Shown here piece after piece: positions 6,617-15,275 of a DNA stretch of 64,000 nt. Numbering within the stretch: the first letter of the stretch is position 1; the number at the start of each line of letters is the position of its first letter. The notes under the pieces are model-generated. The model had not been told where the DNA came from. It ran no database searches and worked only from the letters and a program-made list of their open reading frames with translations. Position numbers and translations under genes: made by a program. This DNA is from Ancylobacter sp. WKF20 (GTDB lineage: Bacteria; Pseudomonadota; Alphaproteobacteria; Rhizobiales; Xanthobacteraceae): contig NZ_CP121679.1 of assembly GCF_029760895.1 (NCBI RefSeq), positions 1,178,001-1,242,000 on the forward strand, given 5' to 3'.

Positions 6617-8152
6617 ATGGTGAACGAGCCGGACATGGCAGGTGCGGGAGTTGCGGTGGCGGAGGCTTATGGCCCCTTCCTGCCGCTTTCTATCGCAGCG
6701 TCAATTCCGCCGATGACGGCTGGATCGAACGCGTCCGGTGACGTGCCGTTGATGGACGCCCCAACACGCGGTACGGCATTTCGCGCCTTCGCCCGCCGCC
6801 ATCTGCTGGTGCCGAGCCTTGCCGCCCTGCTCGTCGGCGGGCTGGCCGGCGTACTCGCCCAGCCGCGCTATGCAGCCGAGGCCCGCCTGCTGCCGGAGGC
6901 GCGCGGCATGGCGGCACCGACCACGCGGGCGCAGATCATCGCCTCGCGCGAATTCGCCCGGCAGGTCATTGAGGACACACGGCTCACCGACCGTCTCACC
7001 GATCGCCGCCTTTCGCTGTCCGACCGGCTGAATGCGCTGCTCGGCGCACCGGCCAGCGCCTCCACCGGCGATACCGCCGCGCTGCGCTCCATCGAGGGCG
7101 GGCTCACCGTAAAGGACCGGGCGGACGGGCAGACCGTCATCCGCTTCGTTGCTGCCAGCCCGACGCTGGCCGCCGATGTCGCCAATGCCTTCGCCGACAG
7201 CTATCTCCGGCTGCGCCAGACCCGCGGCGCCTTCAACATGGAAGCGGGCGGGCCCATTGCCATGCCGGCGCGGCTCGCCTCCCGTGCGCAGGCCCCGGCC
7301 GAGCCGCTCGCGCCGGCGCCCGCATTGGCCGCTGGCGGTGCCGCGCTCGGCGCTTTCGGCCTCGCGCTCGGGCTGCAATTCTTCCGCCGTCGCCGCCGCA
7401 GCGCGCCCGTTCCACCTGCGGCTGTCGCGCCCGCGCTTCCCGAACTCGCCCGCGAAGGCGCGGCGCAGCATCTGCCGTGGATCGGCGCGGAAAGCGCCGA
7501 TGATTTCGCCGGGGAAGGCGAGCCGCGCCCGCGCCGCCACTTGTCCCGTGATGGCGAACTGGCCGATCTCGCCCGCCTCATCGAACTGCGCGGCGCCGCG
7601 GCACGGCTTGTGGTAGTGACGGGGCCCTCGCCCGATGACGGCATCGCCCGCTGCGCGCTGGCGCTGGCCCGCGCGCTCGCCTCGCCCGAGCGGCGCACCG
7701 TCATCGTCTGCCTCGATGTCATGGCGCCGGCCCTGGCCGAACTGACCACTGATCCGCGCGCGCCGGGGCTGACCGACCTGCTGTTCGGCGTGGCGAGCTT
7801 CTCCGACGCCATCCATCGCGAGGCGGCTTCACGCTGCCATGTGATTCCGCCCGGACGCGGCGCCTGCGAGGCGAGCGGGCTGGTGGGCGCCGACCGGCTG
7901 ACGCTGATCCTCAGCGCGCTGATGCAGACCTATGACCATGTGGTGGTGGCCGCGCCCCCCTTCGCCGAGGCGGAGGGCACGGCGCGCGTCGCGGCGCTCA
8001 AGCCGACGCTCATCCTCGTCACCCAGCCGGGCGGGGCGGCGACTGACGCGGTGCAGGCCTTCGACTATCTCGCCGAGCAGGGATTCGGCGACATCGCCAT
8101 GGTGACCTTCACTGAGGTCGCCCCGCCCCGACCGCTGCCGCAGGCCGCCTGA
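6617..8152 (+). CDS. Wzz/Wzc-like polysaccharide biosynthesis protein with degenerate ATP-binding domain
   Basis: A 511-residue protein laid out like a polysaccharide co-polymerase/BY-kinase: a first membrane segment at about residues 55-75 (LLVPSLAALLVGGLAGVLA), a periplasmic domain with PRYAAEARLLPE and a helical middle, a second membrane segment near 235-255 (AAGGAALGAFGLALGLQFF), then a cytoplasmic Wzc-like domain. In that domain the Walker A position reads VVTGPSPDDGIARCALALARAL and lacks the GK[ST] signature, and no tyrosine cluster is seen at the C-terminus. It should therefore help set chain length of an exported polysaccharide without kinase activity (inference). No clear ribosome binding site precedes the chosen ATG; 6713 or 6752 are alternatives. 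Confidence 0.75.
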   Translation: MVNEPDMAGAGVAVAEAYGPFLPLSIAASIPPMTAGSNASGDVPLMDAPTRGTAFRAFARRHLLVPSLAALLVGGLAGVLAQPRYAAEARLLPEARGMAAPTTRAQIIASREFARQVIEDTRLTDRLTDRRLSLSDRLNALLGAPASASTGDTAALRSIEGGLTVKDRADGQTVIRFVAASPTLAADVANAFADSYLRLRQTRGAFNMEAGGPIAMPARLASRAQAPAEPLAPAPALAAGGAALGAFGLALGLQFFRRRRRSAPVPPAAVAPALPELAREGAAQHLPWIGAESADDFAGEGEPRPRRHLSRDGELADLARLIELRGAAARLVVVTGPSPDDGIARCALALARALASPERRTVIVCLDVMAPALAELTTDPRAPGLTDLLFGVASFSDAIHREAASRCHVIPPGRGACEASGLVGADRLTLILSALMQTYDHVVVAAPPFAEAEGTARVAALKPTLILVTQPGGAATDAVQAFDYLAEQGFGDIAMVTFTEVAPPRPLPQAA

Positions 8153-8187
8153 GCGGGCGCCCGCTCAAGCTCTTGTGATCGGGTGGA

Positions 8188-8442
8188 TCAGAGCGTTTCC
8201 GGCCGCCGGTCGAAGCGCATCATCCAGCGGATTATCCAGCCGGCGGGGAATATCCAGCCGATTCCGAGGAAGACATACGCGAAAAACTGCGCATAGCCGG
8301 GCAGGGTGGTCACACGGCCCTGCGCCAGCGCCATGGCGGCCAGCGCCCAGATGATGACCAGCAGCAGCAGCGCCACCGTGCCGATGAATTTGCGCAGGCG
8401 CGGGGGCAGGCCCCGTGGGTCGCTCATCGGCTGCTGGCTCAT
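8188..8442 (-). CDS. DUF2842 domain membrane protein
   Basis: An 84-residue protein with two hydrophobic segments, about residues 22-42 ([22 protein letters not shown]) and 52-72 ([21 protein letters not shown]), followed by RWMMRFDR. This is the DUF2842 pattern, a small inner-membrane family of alphaproteobacteria without assigned function. The start at 8442 was preferred to the longer frame because it has AGGA eight bases upstream. The gene is convergent with the Wzz-like gene, separated by a GC-rich palindrome (GAGCGGGCGCCCGCTC) at about 8151. Confidence 0.8.
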   Translation of the reverse strand: MSQQPMSDPRGLPPRLRKFIGTVALLLLVIIWALAAMALAQGRVTTLPGYAQFFAYVFLGIGWIFPAGWIIRWMMRFDRRPETL

Positions 8443-8600
8443 CGCACCGTCCTGTTCGCGTCGGATCACCGGCCGGCGCGAGACAAAGAGTCCGGTTGCG
8501 CGCCGCCCGACGCCTCTATATCGCTCGCCGGGCCGGGGAGGAAGCCGCCCGGCCGACGGTGGCCAGCGGGGCTGATGGCCACCCTTGCCAGGAGCGCAGC

Positions 8601-9689
8601 ATGGCCCTTGACCAGACCTTTCCCGCCACCGCCCCGCGCGCCGCGACCGGGGCAGCCGACCGCCTGCGCCCCGTGCGCCTGTGGCTCTATGCCGTGGCGG
8701 CGCTGATCGTGCTGATGGTGGTCGTCGGCGGCGCGACGCGGCTGACCGAATCCGGCCTCTCCATCACCGAGTGGAAGCCGGTAACCGGCACGCTGCCGCC
8801 GCTCTCCGACGCGCAGTGGCAGGCCGAGTTCGAGAAGTACCGGCAGATCCCGCAATATGTGCAGATCAACCGGGGCATGAGCCTCGACGAGTTCAAATAC
8901 ATTTTCTGGTGGGAATGGGGCCACCGGCTGCTCGGCCGCATCATCGGCTTCGTCTTCCTGCTGCCCTTCCTGTTCTTCCTCTGGCGCGGGCTGATCGACC
9001 GGCCGCTTGGCTGGAAGCTCACCGGGCTGTTCGTGCTCGGCGGTCTGCAGGGGGCCGTGGGCTGGTGGATGGTCGCCTCGGGGCTGGTGAACCGGGTGGA
9101 TGTGAGCCAGTACCGGCTTGCCACCCACCTGACGCTGGCCTGCATCATCCTCGCCGCCACCGTGGCGGTCGCCGTGTCGCTGAAACCCGCCCGTGCGCCG
9201 CAGGCGGTGCCGGCCTGGCTGCGCACCAACGCGCATATCCTGCTCGCCGTGGTGGTGCTGCAGATCTTCCTCGGCGGCCTCGTCGCGGGGCTCGATGCGG
9301 GCCTCACCTACACGACATGGCCGCTGATGGACGGGCACCTCGTGCCGCCCATGGCCAACCTCTTCGTGCAGCAGCCGGCGTGGCGGAACCTGTTCGAGAA
9401 CGTGCTGACCGTGCAGTTCAACCACCGGCTTTTCGCCTATGTGCTGCTGGCGCTCGCGCTCGGCCATTACCTCGCCGCGCGCCGGGCGGGCGGGGCGGCA
9501 CGCCAGCGGGCGCTGCTGATCTTCGGGCTGGTCGCCTGCCAGGCGATGCTCGGCATCCTCACCCTGATCCACCAGGTGCCGATCGACATTGCGCTCACCC
9601 ACCAGTTCGGTGCGACCATCGTGCTGATCGCCGCGACGGTGCATCTGGTGCGCCTGCGTGAGGCGCCGGCACGGGAGGCCACCCGTTAG
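8601..9689 (+). CDS. ctaA: Heme A synthase (COX15/CtaA, type 2)
   Basis: A 362-residue polytopic membrane enzyme that oxidises the C8 methyl of heme O to give heme A for cytochrome c oxidase. Conserved blocks are visible: [21 protein letters not shown] after the first membrane helix, [14 protein letters not shown] with a heme-ligand histidine, [12 protein letters not shown] with another, and [14 protein letters not shown] with a third, plus eight or so membrane helices. Length and motifs are those of the alphaproteobacterial type without the cysteine pair of Bacillus CtaA. The start is chosen for CAGGAGCGCAGC directly before ATG; upstream in-frame starts are not needed. The gene faces uvrA tail to tail. 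Confidence 0.95.
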   Translation: MALDQTFPATAPRAATGAADRLRPVRLWLYAVAALIVLMVVVGGATRLTESGLSITEWKPVTGTLPPLSDAQWQAEFEKYRQIPQYVQINRGMSLDEFKYIFWWEWGHRLLGRIIGFVFLLPFLFFLWRGLIDRPLGWKLTGLFVLGGLQGAVGWWMVASGLVNRVDVSQYRLATHLTLACIILAATVAVAVSLKPARAPQAVPAWLRTNAHILLAVVVLQIFLGGLVAGLDAGLTYTTWPLMDGHLVPPMANLFVQQPAWRNLFENVLTVQFNHRLFAYVLLALALGHYLAARRAGGAARQRALLIFGLVACQAMLGILTLIHQVPIDIALTHQFGATIVLIAATVHLVRLREAPAREATR

Positions 9690-9735
9690 GGCGGGGGCAA
9701 AGGGCGCGCGGGCTTCCGCTCGCCCGGCCCGGCGC

Positions 9736-12639
9736 CTACTCCGCCGCGCTACGGGACTTGAGCGGGCGGCGGGCCAGCACTTCGGCGAGGAAGCGGCCGG
9801 TGTGGCTGCGTTCGGTCTTGGCGATCACCTCGGGCGGGCCGGCCGCGACGATCTCGCCGCCGCCATCGCCCCCCTCAGGGCCGAGGTCGAGCACCCAGTC
9901 GGCGGTCTTGATAACCTCGAGATTGTGCTCGATCACCACCACCGTATTGCCCTGCTCGACCAGCTCGTGCAGCACTTCCAAGAGCTTGGCGACATCGTGG
10001 AAGTGCAGGCCAGTGGTCGGCTCGTCGAGGATATAGAGCGTGCGCCCCGTGGCCCGGCGCGACAGCTCCTTGGAGAGCTTGACGCGCTGCGCCTCGCCGC
10101 CGGACAGCGTGTTCGCCTGTTGGCCGACCTTGATATAGTCGAGGCCGACTCGCGAAAGCGTCTCCAGCTTCTCGCGCACCGCAGGCACCGCCTTGAAAAA
10201 CTCGGCACCTTCCTCGACCGTCATGTCAAGAACGTCAGCTATCGACTTGTTCTTGAACGTGACTTCGAGCGTTTCACGGTTATAGCGCTTGCCCTTGCAG
10301 ACGTCGCAGGTGACGTAAACGTCCGGCAAAAAGTGCATCTCGATCTTGATGACGCCATCGCCCTGGCAGGCCTCGCAGCGCCCGCCCTTCACGTTGAAGG
10401 AGAAGCGGCCGGGGCCGTAGCCGCGCGCCTTCGCCTCCGGCAGGCCGGCGAACCATTCGCGGATCGGCGTGAAGGCGCCGGTATAGGTCGCGGGATTCGA
10501 ACGCGGCGTGCGGCCGATCGGCGACTGGTCGATGTCGATGACCTTGTCGAGATGCTCCAGCCCTTCCAGCCCGTCATGCGCCAGCGGCGGCTCGGAGGCG
10601 CCATTGAGCCGGCGCGCAACCGCCTTGTAGAGCGTGTCGACCAGCAGCGTCGACTTGCCGCCGCCCGACACGCCGGTGACGGCGGTGAACAGGCCGAGCG
10701 GGATCTCCGCCGTGACGTTCTTCAGGTTGTTGGCGCGGGCATTGACCACGCGAAGCAGCCGCTTGCGGTCCGGCTTGCGGCGCTTGGGCACCGGCACGGT
10801 GAGCGCGCCGGTGAGATATTTGCCCGTCAGTGAGTTCGGGTTGGCGAGGATTTCCTGTGGCGTGCCCTGCGCGACAATGCGTCCGCCGTGCACGCCGGCG
10901 CCCGGCCCGACATCCACGACGTAATCGGCGGCAAGGATGGCGTCCTCGTCATGCTCGACCACGATCACCGTGTTGCCGAGGTCGCGCAGCCGGCGCAGCG
11001 TGCCGAGCAGGCGTTCATTGTCGCGCTGGTGCAGGCCGATGGAGGGCTCGTCCAGCACATAGAGCACACCGGTGAGCCCCGAGCCGATTTGCGAGGCGAG
11101 GCGGATGCGCTGGCTCTCGCCGCCGGACAGCGTGCCGGAAGCGCGCGCCAAAGTGAGATAATCCAGTCCCACATCGAGCAGGAAGGCGAGGCGCTCGCGA
11201 ATCTCCTTGAGAATGCGGACGGCGATCTCGTTCTGCTTGTCGGAAAGCTGGCCGGGCAGGGTGCCGAACCACTCCAGCGCCGCGCGCACGGAAAGCTGCG
11301 CGGCGTTGCCGATGTGGCTGCCGGCGATCTTCACCGCCAGCGCCTCGGGCTTCAACCGGAAGCCATTACAGGCGGCGCAGGGCACGGCGGAGAAATATTT
11401 GCCGATTTCCTCGCGCGCCCAGTCGCTCTCGGTCTCGCGCCAGCGGCGCTCGAGATTGGTGACGATGCCTTCGAAGGTCTTCGCGGTCTCATAGGCCCGC
11501 ATGCCATCGTCATAGACAAAGCGGATCAACTCGGACCCGGAGCCGTGCAGGATGACCTGCTGCGCCTTCTCCGGCAGGTCGGCCCATTTGGTGGTCAGCT
11601 TGAAGCCGTAATGGCGGGCGAGCGCGTCGAGCGTCTGGCCGTAATAGGGCGACGAGGACTTCGCCCAGGGCGCGATGGCGCCTTGCTTGAGGCTGCGCGT
11701 GCGGTCCGGCACGATGAGTTCGGGGTCGATCTTGCTCTCATGGCCGAGGCCATCGCAGACCGGACAGGCGCCGAAGGGGTTGTTGAAGGAGAATAGCCGC
11801 GGCTCGATCTCGGGAATGGTGAAACCGGAGACCGGGCAGGCGAATTTCTCCGAGAAGATGATGCGGCGTGCCTCGCCGCCCTCGTCCTTCTCGTCGGCGA
11901 ATTCGATCACCGCGATGCCGTCGGCGAGGCCGAGCGCGGTCTCGAAAGAATCGGCGAGGCGGCTGGCGATGTCGCCGCGCACGACGAGACGATCCACCAC
12001 CACGTCGATGTCGTGCTTGAACTTCTTGTCGAGCGCCGGCGCCTCGGCGATCTCGTGGAACTGGCCGTCGATCTTGACGCGCTGGAAGCCCTTCTTCTGG
12101 AAGTCCGCCAGTTCCTTTCGGTATTCGCCCTTGCGCCCGCGCACCACGGGCGCAAGCAGGAACAGCCGCGTCTTTTCCGGCAGAGCGAGCACGCGGTCGA
12201 CCATCTGGCTGACCGTCTGGCTCTCGATCGGCAGGCCAGTGGCCGGCGAATAGGGCACGCCGACGCGCGCCCAGAGAAGGCGCATATAGTCGTAGATCTC
12301 GGTGACGGTGCCGACGGTCGAGCGCGGATTCTTCGAGGTGGTCTTCTGCTCGATGGAGATGGCCGGCGATAGGCCGTCGATCTGGTCGACGTCCGGCTTC
12401 TGCATCATCTCCAGGAACTGGCGCGCATAGGCCGAGAGGCTCTCGACATAGCGGCGCTGGCCTTCGGCGTAGATCGTGTCGAAAGCGAGCGACGACTTGC
12501 CCGAGCCGGACAACCCGGTGAACACCACCAGGCTGTCGCGCGGGATCTCCAGATCCACATTCTTGAGATTATGCTCGCGCGCCCCGCGAATGATGATCGA
12601 ACGGGCGTCGCGGCGCGGAAGATCCACGCGGTCCTTCAT
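9736..12639 (-). CDS. uvrA: Excinuclease ABC subunit A
   Basis: A 967-residue protein that recognises DNA damage in nucleotide excision repair together with UvrB. Both ABC modules are present: first Walker [20 protein letters not shown] near the N-terminus and a second [16 protein letters not shown] near residue 650; two LSGGE signatures; zinc-binding pairs in ACPVCDGLG and in RCEACQGDG...CDVCKGKR. The C-terminus ends in the usual short basic tail. The ATG at 12639 was chosen; an in-frame TTG ten codons upstream is the alternative. The gene may be co-transcribed with the small membrane protein upstream and is probably LexA-controlled through the box at 12975. Confidence 0.97.
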   Translation of the reverse strand: MKDRVDLPRRDARSIIIRGAREHNLKNVDLEIPRDSLVVFTGLSGSGKSSLAFDTIYAEGQRRYVESLSAYARQFLEMMQKPDVDQIDGLSPAISIEQKTTSKNPRSTVGTVTEIYDYMRLLWARVGVPYSPATGLPIESQTVSQMVDRVLALPEKTRLFLLAPVVRGRKGEYRKELADFQKKGFQRVKIDGQFHEIAEAPALDKKFKHDIDVVVDRLVVRGDIASRLADSFETALGLADGIAVIEFADEKDEGGEARRIIFSEKFACPVSGFTIPEIEPRLFSFNNPFGACPVCDGLGHESKIDPELIVPDRTRSLKQGAIAPWAKSSSPYYGQTLDALARHYGFKLTTKWADLPEKAQQVILHGSGSELIRFVYDDGMRAYETAKTFEGIVTNLERRWRETESDWAREEIGKYFSAVPCAACNGFRLKPEALAVKIAGSHIGNAAQLSVRAALEWFGTLPGQLSDKQNEIAVRILKEIRERLAFLLDVGLDYLTLARASGTLSGGESQRIRLASQIGSGLTGVLYVLDEPSIGLHQRDNERLLGTLRRLRDLGNTVIVVEHDEDAILAADYVVDVGPGAGVHGGRIVAQGTPQEILANPNSLTGKYLTGALTVPVPKRRKPDRKRLLRVVNARANNLKNVTAEIPLGLFTAVTGVSGGGKSTLLVDTLYKAVARRLNGASEPPLAHDGLEGLEHLDKVIDIDQSPIGRTPRSNPATYTGAFTPIREWFAGLPEAKARGYGPGRFSFNVKGGRCEACQGDGVIKIEMHFLPDVYVTCDVCKGKRYNRETLEVTFKNKSIADVLDMTVEEGAEFFKAVPAVREKLETLSRVGLDYIKVGQQANTLSGGEAQRVKLSKELSRRATGRTLYILDEPTTGLHFHDVAKLLEVLHELVEQGNTVVVIEHNLEVIKTADWVLDLGPEGGDGGGEIVAAGPPEVIAKTERSHTGRFLAEVLARRPLKSRSAAE

Positions 12640-12707
12640 TCCGGTCTCTTTATCGACGGGCAGTGCCAAAACAGGTTCGCTGGGGCGGCCGCCCGTCCCG
12701 GCACGGA

Positions 12708-12872
12708 TCAGAAGCCGATGCCCCGCATGGCGAGGGCCGCGACCGCCACGGCGGCGATGAGCCCGCCGGTTACGGCGAGAAGCGCGCGGCGGATCAACGC
12801 CTGACGGGCGTCCTCGGCCTGCAGGGCAATGGCGGTGGCGCGGGCGCGCCGGCGATTACGCACGTCGGTCAT
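12708..12872 (-). CDS. Small single-pass membrane protein
   Basis: A 54-residue protein: a basic N-terminal part ([20 protein letters not shown]) and one C-terminal membrane helix ([19 protein letters not shown]). It starts with ATG at 12872, with GGGAG upstream. I recognise no family. It stands 68 bases upstream of uvrA in the same direction, between uvrA and the LexA box, so it could be the first gene of a short SOS-controlled unit; this is inference from position only. Confidence 0.55.
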   Translation of the reverse strand: MTDVRNRRRARATAIALQAEDARQALIRRALLAVTGGLIAAVAVAALAMRGIGF

Positions 12873-12974
12873 GATGGGAAAGCTCCCTGGCAATCACGGG
12901 GCTTAACATAATGCGGCTCCGGCCGGCTGCAATGTGCGACTCGTCGTCTTGCGTCAGACTAGCCACAATGCTAG

Positions 12975-12989
12975 GAACATAACAAGAAC
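12975..12989. promoter_or_regulatory. LexA (SOS) box, GAAC-N7-GAAC
   Basis: The sequence GAACATAACAAGAAC is an exact match to the alphaproteobacterial LexA operator GTTC-N7-GTTC read on the other strand. It lies in the 298-base divergent gap between the small membrane gene/uvrA (minus) and ssb (plus), the place where an SOS operator is expected for these genes. The rest of the gap shows no other feature I can support. Confidence 0.85.
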
Positions 12990-13170
12990 AATCGCGACGC
13001 TGGTACGGCGGACGGGGAGCGGTGCCCGGTCTTGCGGCAGTCGCAACCGGGCAGTGGCATGTGGAAAGGCGCGCGGGCGGGGGCGCAGGCGCGGCAGGGA
13101 TGGGCTACTATGCCCGCTTCAAGGCGCGCGCGCTCCGCCGCGGGCGTCCGATAGACTCTCGGAGGACGAC

Positions 13171-13734
13171 ATGGCGGGCAGCGTCAACAAGGTTATTCTG
13201 ATCGGCAATCTCGGCCGCGACCCGGAAGTGCGCACCTTCCAGAATGGCGGGCGGGTCTGCAACCTGCGCATCGCCACCTCCGAGACCTGGCGCGACAAGG
13301 CCTCCGGCGAGCGCAGGGAGCGCACCGAGTGGCACAGCGTGGTGATCTTCAACGAGAACCTGCTGAAGGTCGCCGAGCAGTATCTGCGCAAGGGCACCAA
13401 GGTTTATATCGAAGGCCAGCTGGAGACCCGCAAGGCGACCGACCAGAATGGCGGCGAGCGCTATTTCACGGAAGTTGTGCTGCGCGCCTATCGCGGCGAA
13501 CTGACCATTCTCGACAGCCGCGGCAGTGGCGGCGGCGAGGGCGGCGGTGACGATTACAGCGCCGGCGGCAGCGATTTCGGTTCGGGCGGCGGCTATTCCG
13601 GTGGTGCGTCCTTTGGCGGCGGCGGTTCGCGTGCGAGCGTCGGCGGCGGATCCTTCGGCAATGACCGCAAGCCGGCCCCGGCGAGCGGCGGCGGCAAGTT
13701 TGGCGGCGATCTCGACGACGACATCCCGTTCTGA
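13171..13734 (+). CDS. ssb: Single-stranded DNA-binding protein
   Basis: A 187-residue SSB. The OB-fold occupies residues 1-110 ([19 protein letters not shown], then [19 protein letters not shown] and [14 protein letters not shown]), followed by a long glycine/serine-rich linker and the acidic tip DLDDDIPF, which recruits partner proteins. SSB covers single-stranded DNA in replication, repair and recombination. GGAGGACGAC just before ATG 13171 fixes the start. Expression is likely SOS-linked through the shared LexA box. The linker is encoded by strongly repetitive GGC codons. Confidence 0.97.
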   Translation: MAGSVNKVILIGNLGRDPEVRTFQNGGRVCNLRIATSETWRDKASGERRERTEWHSVVIFNENLLKVAEQYLRKGTKVYIEGQLETRKATDQNGGERYFTEVVLRAYRGELTILDSRGSGGGEGGGDDYSAGGSDFGSGGGYSGGASFGGGGSRASVGGGSFGNDRKPAPASGGGKFGGDLDDDIPF

Positions 13735-13991
13735 GGTGCGGCGCCAGGTTAAGGCCGGCGCGACACAGCCACCCTGCGCGGCTCAAGAAGCTGCGCGGAT
13801 CACGGCATAGGCGGGGAGCGGCGCGGCAGGTGCAGGACTGACAGGGCGGCGGCTTTTGCCAAGCCTCCGGCTCCTGTGGTGCCTAGAGGCTTTCTCCCCG
13901 GTTTCGCCCAGAGGCGTCCCGGTGGGGGACCCGCCTTTATCGGCGAGGATACTAAGGGCCAAGTGCTCCGCCGCTCGGGCTCCCGCGCGCG
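13735..13991. other. Non-coding gap between ssb and the MarC-family gene
   Basis: These 257 bases separate the convergent ssb and marC-family genes. I see no supported gene; short frames here have no ribosome binding site or family likeness. A GC-rich segment with weak inverted repeats follows the ssb stop but has no T-run on either strand, so I do not call a terminator. Confidence 0.5.
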
Positions 13992-14618
13992 TCAGCTGGG
14001 AAAGGCGGCGCGGATGCCGTCGATGACAAACTGCACCGCCAGCGCCGTCAGCACCACGCCGAGCAGGCGCGAGAGGATGGCGTTACCGGTGACGCCCAGC
14101 AGCCGGTTCACCCCACCGGCGGCGAGATAGACCAGCAGGCAGCTCGCGATCACCAGGAGGGTGATGACGAACAGCGCCGCCAGCCGGGCGGGATCGCCAT
14201 GCGCCTCGCCGGCCAGCAGCAGCATGGCGGTGATGGCGCCGGGCCCCGCCATGAGCGGGATCGCCAGCGGGAACACCGCCATCATACGCAGCGCCTGTTC
14301 GCGCGCCGTGGCGGCGCTGGAATCGATGGTGCGCTCGGTGCGCCGGCCGAACACCATCTCGAAGGAAATGGTGAAAAGCAGCAGCCCGCCGGCAATGCGG
14401 AAGGCCGGCAGGGTAATGCCGAGCGCATGCAGCAGCGGCGCGCCGACCAGCCCGAAAAACACCAGAATGGCCAGCGCGATGGCCGAGGAGCGCCAGGCCA
14501 CCAGCCGCCGCTCGGCCGGCGACAGATCATGCGTCACCGCCAGGAAAAGCGGCGCGAGGCCAATGGGATCGATCACCACCAGCATGGTGACGGCGGCAGA
14601 GAAGACGTAGTCGAGCAT
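13992..14618 (-). CDS. MarC family integral membrane protein
   Basis: A 208-residue protein with six hydrophobic segments and the MarC/UPF0056 features: VIDPIGLAPLFLAVTHDLS near the N-terminus and MAGPGAITAMLLLAG near residue 120. The family sits in the inner membrane; a role in amino acid (NAAT-type) transport has been suggested but the original antibiotic-resistance link is not supported. Start at 14618 (MLDYVFSA) is chosen because it begins at the first membrane helix and the frame upstream has a non-coding composition. Confidence 0.85.
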   Translation of the reverse strand: MLDYVFSAAVTMLVVIDPIGLAPLFLAVTHDLSPAERRLVAWRSSAIALAILVFFGLVGAPLLHALGITLPAFRIAGGLLLFTISFEMVFGRRTERTIDSSAATAREQALRMMAVFPLAIPLMAGPGAITAMLLLAGEAHGDPARLAALFVITLLVIASCLLVYLAAGGVNRLLGVTGNAILSRLLGVVLTALAVQFVIDGIRAAFPS

Positions 14619-15275
14619 GGAGCCCCCCCGGTACCGCCCACTGTGCCGACATGGGGCCGTTGTGCAAGGGGAACGGCGCGGGAGATGCGGCTGCGGCGGC
14701 AGCAGGCGGAGCGAGGGCGGCGCCATGCCTTGCCGCCGGCGCAAAGCTGGAGGCCGGAAGAGGTCCTGCGGCTGGGAAGGCGGGTAGGGACGATCGGCCT
14801 ACCGAGAAGCGGCGTCAGAGGATCCGCCGGCCGTTTGGCGGGTACGTGTTGCGAGCCTGCCGTGGCAGTGGCTGACGCGCCCCTCGGCGGCGGCGTTTTC
14901 AGAGACGGGGAGCGGAATTGGGTGCGGCAGCCCCGACGACGATGGTTCGCGCGCCCCGAGCGGGCACCATCGGCGTGCGGCCTTGACCAAATCGGCGTGG
15001 GCGTCGCTCTCGGGGCTGGCAGGTTGCCGCCCTGGCGGTCTCCGCGGCGCCGGGCGGACCGGCGTTCGCGCCTGCCGGTTTCTCCGGTCCGGGACGCGCT
15101 AAAACGCGCGTAAATGCCCCGGTTTGGCCATGATCTCCACAGTTTCTCAAAACGCCCGCATAACACATTGAAAGTGAAACGCTTTTCGCGCGATTGAAAC
15201 GCGCGCAAAGCTGGCGTTGGCGGCCGGAATCGGCTAGACAATCCTACCTGTTCGGCAACTACGGAAAGTGGTTCC
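14619..15275. other. 657-base gap upstream of gyrA
   Basis: No gene is supported here. The last 120 bases before gyrA are less GC-rich and hold repeated TTGAAA elements and the inverted repeat GCGCG-ATTGAAA-CGCGC near 15190, so they probably contain the gyrA promoter and leader. The left part, next to the marC-family start, is GC-rich and without recognisable signal. Frames running through the gap on the minus strand have arginine-rich, non-protein-like translations. Confidence 0.5.

Noticed and set aside
8151..8166. Bidirectional terminator between the Wzz-like and DUF2842 genes
   Set aside because: The 16-base palindrome has no loop and no T-run on either side.
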